The position numbers and the translations under genes were made by a program. Shown here piece by piece: positions 58,914-64,000 of a stretch of 64,000 nucleotides of DNA; the first letter of the stretch is position 1; each line of letters starts with the position of its first letter. Source of the stretch: Spinellus fusiger (lineage: Eukaryota > Mucoromycota > Mucoromycetes > Mucorales > Phycomycetaceae); NCBI GenBank assembly GCA_025094145.1, contig JALLLS010000035.1:186001-250000 (forward strand). The letters are read 5' to 3'. Below the pieces are notes generated by a model. It ran no database searches. It saw only the letters and a program-made list of their open reading frames with translations, and was not told where the DNA came from.

Positions 58914-60979
58914 ACACTTACATTCTCATCAATATCAAAGAATGCTGCTTGCGTGGGATTCTGGATTTCTGATAATTCAGACACACCCGTAGTCACAGGA
59001 GAGAATGTTCTTCGCACCATGGCAGTAGTCTCTGCTGTACATGTCTCCACTGTACATGCTACAGATTCTAGCAATAGGACTCTCTGGGTAGTGGTGACAA
59101 GAAGATCAGGATATCCATCGAGATTATAATCCCCTTTTGTTTATATAGATAGATAGATAGATAGATAGATATACACACATATATACGCAGAAATATAAGC
59201 TCACTATCTTTTTCTTTATTATTCTAACAGACATGGACACTATGAGTAATAAATGAGATGGACTTACCAGGATGAACAAAGACAGGGAGTTTGCCATGAA
59301 ACAGTGTATCCTCCAATCGAATAGACTCTTGTGGATCAAGATAGACATTGATATCAAATACAACATAATTCTATACCACCCCAGCATTGAGTCATCTTTC
59401 TATTTTATTTTATTCTTGCTATAGAAGAGAAAACACACTACCTTGCCCAGTGGATCAAAATCAAATGTGAAGTTAGGATCTGCAATACACAGATTCCGTG
59501 CTTCTCTGCATTGACGGTTGTGGTTTTTGTCTGAGCATAATCCCATTTGCTGGTTATAAGCAATGTGGATCTGGCATGTCTTTCCATGACACACAGGGAA
59601 GACCATATCCATAGCCCCATCCCCATCTACTACTGTGAGTCCAAACAGTCTTTCTATTGGGTGTAGAGGTCTACCTATGTCTGCAAAACTCAAAGCACCA
59701 GCACCGATGGGCAGAGACAGAGTATGGGCAAGTTGGAATCCATTGTCTCTTTGGTGTGTCCAGAACTGTACTTGTTGCTGGTGGTTTTTAGCCTCACATA
59801 CCAACACCAAATCTGAGCCACCAAGAAGAGTAGATAGAAAAGAAAAAAGAGAGAGGAAAAAGGAATAGAATAGAATAGGCTGTTATTATCACAACTTCTT
59901 TTCTTTTTGTTTTCTTATGCTGACCTGCAAGACAATCTCCATCCAGATCCAAGAATGCATTGGAATGGGGATGAGCCCAGTGACATTGGTCTGTGGAGGT
60001 TCTGTCTAGTACAGTAGAAGCAGAGGTACTAGGAGATGTCACTGTGATTAGATGTCTTGGCATGGCAGAATAACCTACACATTATAATAAGATGCATTGC
60101 TTTTTGGAGGCTGTTCTGTTGTATTAATCCACATAGCAAGTGAGTTGGTGTCTGTCTTGCTGTTCCAAGCATAGCCAAGAAGGTCTGGCTTCATATCACC
60201 ACTTATATCAAGAACCATAGGCAATGGACCCCTTGCTGAGGGTAGAGTGATATAATTGGGATCTGTCATTCATGCATTTATAGATGAATATAGATGGATA
60301 TAGATGGATACTTTAGCAGACACAGTAACTCACCTAATGTACCATTGCCATTGCCAGTATAAATACGCAGGACAATTTCCCCATCAGATTGAGTAGGGTC
60401 TTTCTGGCCCATGACTAGCACATCCAATTTCCCATCATAATTATAGTCTCCAGGAACAATGGTCGTAATTTTGATATCTTTTGTATAGAGTTGTGATACT
60501 TGTTTAGGTGGTGTAAATGTAAAGGTATCTATCAAAAGAAAAAGAAAAAAGAGGACATGTTGTAGCTCTTCTTGTAGGCAGGCAGGCAGTTCTATGCATA
60601 TATGTCTGTGTGTGTGTGTCTATTCTATAGGGTGTCTACCATGATGCCATGTATAAACAGACACTGATGACTGGTCTGCACTAATGACAAACACATCCGC
60701 ACTGCTCTAGTGTCAGCCATGAATGAATGACAGGAAATACCTCTCTTCTTTCTCTTCTCTCTCTCTCTTTTCTCTCTCTTCTCTCTCTTAATAGTCCAAC
60801 AACACTCACAACTTGTCTCCATCCAAGTCACCAAAGGCAGCAATAGTGCCATCAATAGCAAGCCCAATAGTGGTGGGTTCTAGGCTGTACAGTTTGTTCT
60901 TTGGGAAGCGTGTGGCATATTCAAAGCTCTGTGCTAAAACAACAGGCACAACAAGCAGTCCGAGAGAAAGGAAGAGCAT
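57902..60979 (-). CDS. ITFG1/TIP-like FG-GAP type I membrane protein
   Basis: A multi-exon gene (about 12 exons). The start MLFLSLGLLVVPVVLAQSFE is a signal peptide. FG-GAP/VCBS-type calcium-loop repeats follow: FGDLDGDK, PGDYNYDGKLDVLVMGQ, DISGDMKPDLLGYAWN, FLDLDGDCLADLVLVC, VVDGDGAMDMVFPVC, GDYNLDGYPDLLVTTTQ, DIDENGSLDILVLES. The TIP signature PYGVSYPGATFKFTVLDTSG and LQTPYCLFGLGRTNNYVE precede GVIPNSQLIFIPYQPEE, then a C-terminal membrane helix (VPWVLATLIAAALALAVVVV) and a short basic tail ending at 57,902. The family (T-cell immunomodulatory protein/ITFG1) is conserved from fungi to animals, with unclear role in the secretory path. One junction near 60,080 I could not resolve, and a 14-nt micro-exon is proposed at 58,614-58,627. 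Confidence 0.88.
59145..59170. repeat. (GATA)n microsatellite in an intron
   Basis: Six to seven ATAG units inside an intron of the ITFG1-like gene. Another intron of the same gene carries a CAA/CAG run at about 58,880-58,917, right next to its donor site. Confidence 0.9.
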
Positions 60980-61164
60980 AACAGTAACAGAGTGCTTCCA
61001 CACCCACTCCCTCCACCTAACTCACATTCTACTACCGGCAGCAGAGTAGTCACAAGAACAGTCATCCACTCCCTCCCTCATTCACTCTACACACCAGGAT
61101 ATTTTTCTGGCTTTTAATCAGTGACACAATCATACCTTTACGTCCGAAAATACTTTGCCCTTTA

Positions 61165-62325
61165 TGGAACTGTGTTTAAAATCAGAAGGTCTGAGGATAT
61201 CCAAATAATTATTTTCTTTTGTGGAATACCTCAATATCAAATTGTATTATCAATAGAATACATTGTTTATGAATAAAATTGTTTATTGTAATAGTATAGC
61301 TACTGCCCAAGTGCATTCCCTCATAGCAATAAAATCTATACCCTAAAAGCCCTGTGTTTTATTCTTGGGAGATAGATAACTATGCTCAGGAGTATACCTT
61401 AGACACCCTAGACAGTATAGAAGACCACCTGAGACTGACTTGAAAGGAGTCTTTACTTGCCTAATAACAATACATTGAGTGTCTTGTGGAATACATTAAG
61501 CTCAAGCCCAGATAAAGATACTACTTACCTTTTTATCACTAGAATAGTCCTTGGTAGTATCTATCATTTCCATCTATTGTTTCTCTTTGTTAATAATGGC
61601 ACATTACCTTGATTAGTTATGCTCATCTTGACGAGTATTTGAGTGTTAGGTTGTATGGACAGTGTAAGAAATAACAAAAGGAAGGGAATATCAAAACAAA
61701 TAATAATTTCGCTTTCTCTATTCTGGTAATGTATACACTAGCCTCCACTCATAAAACCTACAAGTCAAATTTACAAGTCAAATTTACAAGTCAAACAATT
61801 CACACTCTATTTGTCTTAGGTCTAAAGGACAGTATTAGAAACAATACCCTGTTATCATTAAGCACCACCGTTAATACTAGCTACAATGAGACAGTTGAGA
61901 TGATTATAGATATTGAGTCAATAAATAAATACACTGTTCTTAATATAAGTAAGTTTGGTTCTATTTTATGGACAATGATCACTGGAGTTAATTCAGTGTG
62001 TTCTATAATAAATATTTTTTAAACATTGTTATGCTGCAAATACTGTGGGCTTAAGGATAACAAATTATGTTAAGAAAAGAATATCAGTGACTGAGTCGTA
62101 ATTTTGGGGTGATTCTTGTTCTATTTCTTGTCTTTACAGCCAATTCTATACTTTTTAATTGCAAAGTCAGTAGCTATTGCTTAAACAGGCAAGTAGAATT
62201 TGAAATTGTCTATTTAGACATCGAAAAAGCATTTTCAAACACATTAGCCAATCATAAGAATAATGCGATTTTATTCTCAGTATATTTCCTTATATATCCC
62301 AAACATCTCCTGGTGTGTACATAGC
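61165..62325 (+). mobile_element. Short, internally deleted derivative of the 51.6-kb transposon
   Basis: It shares the left end (61,165-61,560 versus 51,610-52,140) and the right end (61,955-62,325 versus 54,895-55,262, nearly identical) with the large element but lacks almost all transposase sequence. A small open segment at 61,729-62,022 corresponds to the last coding part of the long copy (54,740-54,930: IDIESINKYTVLNISKFGSI versus VDIQSMNEYTVLNVSNFGSL). It sits between the ITFG1-like gene's promoter and the Jjj1 gene and behaves like a MITE-style non-autonomous copy. Confidence 0.75.
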
Positions 62326-62455
62326 AGATCCAGTCATAGAAATTGACTTGAAGGGGGGAAAAAAAAAAATAAAGATGGGGGGAGAAGGAGTATCGCTGTC
62401 ACTATATAAAATTCATGGTGAGGATTGAAGGGTCCATGCAGGTCTTTTGCTTCCA

Positions 62456-64000
62456 ATGCGTGTGTGTTACTATGAATTATTGGGGGTAGAAAGAAAGGCG
62501 ACGGACGACGAGTTGAAAAAGGCCTATCGAAAGCAAGCTCTTGTTTGGCATCCTGGTAATGAAGAGAAAGAGAAAGAGAACAAATGGGTGTGACTGTTTC
62601 TTACTTGCACCAGATAAGAACTATGACCGAGTGGCAGAAGCAACAGAGCGGTTTGCTCTTATTAGAGAGGCCTATGAGGTGCTATCGGATGCACAAGAGA
62701 GAGCATGGTAGTCTATTTTATAGCCTATGTGTTGATAGGTGGATAAAGGCACTGATCTACCAACGGAACTCCTTTGCTTAGGTACGATGGTCACAGAGAG
62801 GCTATTTTACAGGGCAAAGATCATAAAAAGGACACAAGTGCAGGCATTACAGCAGAGGTTGTGCTGGGCTACTTTAGTGTATCTCGGTTCCAAGGATTCC
62901 AAGACACTGACACTGTACGGTCTGCTTTTTATAGAGACAGAACAAGATATTCATCTATTCCCACTGTTACTAGGGATTCTATGCTGTGTATCGGAAGCTA
63001 TTTCAGAAGATCGTGTCGGAAGAAGACGAGGCCTTTGATGACTATGAGCAAGGAGAGATGGAGGAAGGAGTCAAGGAGCGTGTGGAGTATCCTTCTTTTG
63101 GTGATTCACAAACACCCTTTGCTGACCAGGATGGCTACCGAGGCTATGGTGGGTATGTAAGAGACTTCTATGGTGCATGGGGGAACTTTGGCTCTGTCAA
63201 GTCATTCTATTGGATGGACAAGTGGCGGTTACCAGACGCACCCAATCGAATGGTAAGACGGGCCATGGAGAAGGAGAATAAAAAGGCAAGAGACACGGCT
63301 AGAAGAGAATACAACGATACCGTCAAAGTAAGTCTGTTCCTTTTCTCTCTCTTTTATTTTTGGAGGAGATCATAGCTAATGGGGTGTGGATAGAATCTTG
63401 TGGCTTTTATAAGAAAGAGAGATCCTCGTTTCAAGGCATACCAAGAAGAGCAGAAGCTAAAGGAAAAGGCAGCAGCAGCAGAACAAAAGGCACGCGTGCA
63501 GAAGGAGAAACAGGCCCTTATGGCGCAAGCAGCTGTGTATCAGGAGCAGGAGTGGGCTAAGGTGGACACCACAATGGAGGAAGAGGAGGAAGAGGAGGAG
63601 GAAGAGGAGGGAGACAGCAAATTCTACTGCGTTGTGTGTGATAAGTTCTATAAGAGTGAGCAGTGCTACATTAGCCATGAGAGTAGCCGAAAACACATCC
63701 GACTGGCACAGGCATTAAAAGAAGAGATGTTGGCAGAGGAAGAGATGTTGGCAGAGGAAGAGGTGTTGGCAGAGGAAGAAGAGGAAGAAGAGGAAGAGAT
63801 CATCTCCTACACTAATAACAAAAAGAAGAATAAAAAGAAGAATAAAAAGGCACCTCGGTGGGGGTTCCCTGAAGAAGAAGCAGAAGCAGAAGCAGAAGCA
63901 ACAGCAGCAGAAGCAACAGCAGAAGCAGAAGCAGACATGGACCAAGTGACTGCTCTTGCTACTGCTCTTGCATTAGATCAATCAGAGAGAAGAGGAAGAA
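62456..64000 (+). CDS. JJJ1: J-protein Jjj1/DNAJC21 homologue (truncated by window end)
   Basis: The start [20 protein letters not shown] opens a J domain: [20 protein letters not shown] has the HPD motif, split by an intron after 62,555. [20 protein letters not shown] follows, then the Jjj1-specific region [76 protein letters not shown] coiled coil, an acidic run and a C2H2 finger of the ZNF622/Jjj1 type ([20 protein letters not shown] ... SSRKH) come next, then repeated MLAEEE and EAEAEA tracts to the window edge. The stop is not included. Jjj1 stimulates Ssa-type Hsp70 to release Arx1 during cytosolic 60S ribosome maturation. All visible introns are GT-AG; the last one ends at about 63,391. 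Confidence 0.93.

Noticed and set aside
60813..61049. + strand open frame over the start of the ITFG1-like gene
   Set aside because: Antisense to the signal peptide exon; no family resemblance.

Overview
This window looks like nuclear DNA of a filamentous fungus, most likely an early-diverging Mucoromycota/Mucorales-type lineage. The genes are interrupted by many short GT-AG introns (mostly about 40-110 nt) and sit in AT-rich spacers. The gene set is fungal: a GT15 mannosyltransferase, a fused EgtD-EgtB ergothioneine enzyme, a Ste18-type G-gamma, MIC60, and long Sel1-repeat proteins. The transposon content (Tc1/mariner, Fanzor-like remnants and a large SDDTSGN-type transposase) also fits. I cannot name the species. 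Exon boundaries come from reading splice sites and reading-frame continuity by eye.

Layout. 0-2.8 kb: decayed mobile DNA. 2.8-6.8 kb: a six-exon Sel1-repeat protein (-) with an N-myristoylation-type start. 6.8-10.4 kb: featureless AT-rich DNA, then a nearly complete Tc1/mariner element (10.4-11.8 kb). 12.3-18.2 kb: housekeeping cluster with PARN deadenylase (+), NDUFAF7 (+) and a GT15 mannosyltransferase (-). 18.2-25 kb: accessory block with a decayed multi-exon gene and the left arm of a large inverted repeat. 27.4-41.5 kb: gene block with poly(A) polymerase (+), a second Sel1 protein (+), Egt1 (+), a TLDc protein (+), an unrecognised four-repeat protein (-) and MIC60 (-). 42.4-46.4 kb: the right, inverted arm, followed by the rest of a Tc1 element. 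48.6-50.8 kb: amino-acid permease (+). 51.6-55.3 kb: a decayed large DNA transposon. 55.5-61 kb: small unknown gene (+), G-protein gamma (-), NDUFB4-like complex I subunit (+) and an ITFG1/TIP-like FG-GAP membrane protein (-). 61.2-62.3 kb: a short, internally deleted relative of the 51.6-kb transposon. 62.5-64 kb: a Jjj1/DNAJC21 J-protein running off the window.

The most interesting structure is a pair of about 4.0-kb, almost identical inverted arms (20.93-24.96 and 42.37-46.40 kb) bracketing a 17.4-kb gene block. Each arm is a nest of dead mobile elements: pieces of Tc1, a short element bounded by direct repeats, and a decayed Fanzor-like (eukaryotic TnpB-family) gene. The inner end of each arm coincides with a perfect palindrome just past the Fanzor stop codon, and the outer ends fall inside Tc1 sequence. 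The arms could support inversion of the whole block or gene conversion between them.

The conserved genes have no operon logic. They cover RNA 3'-end metabolism (PAP, PARN), mitochondria (NDUFAF7, NDUFB4-like, MIC60), secretion and surface (GT15, ITFG1-like), redox metabolism (Egt1) and signalling (G-gamma, Sel1 proteins).
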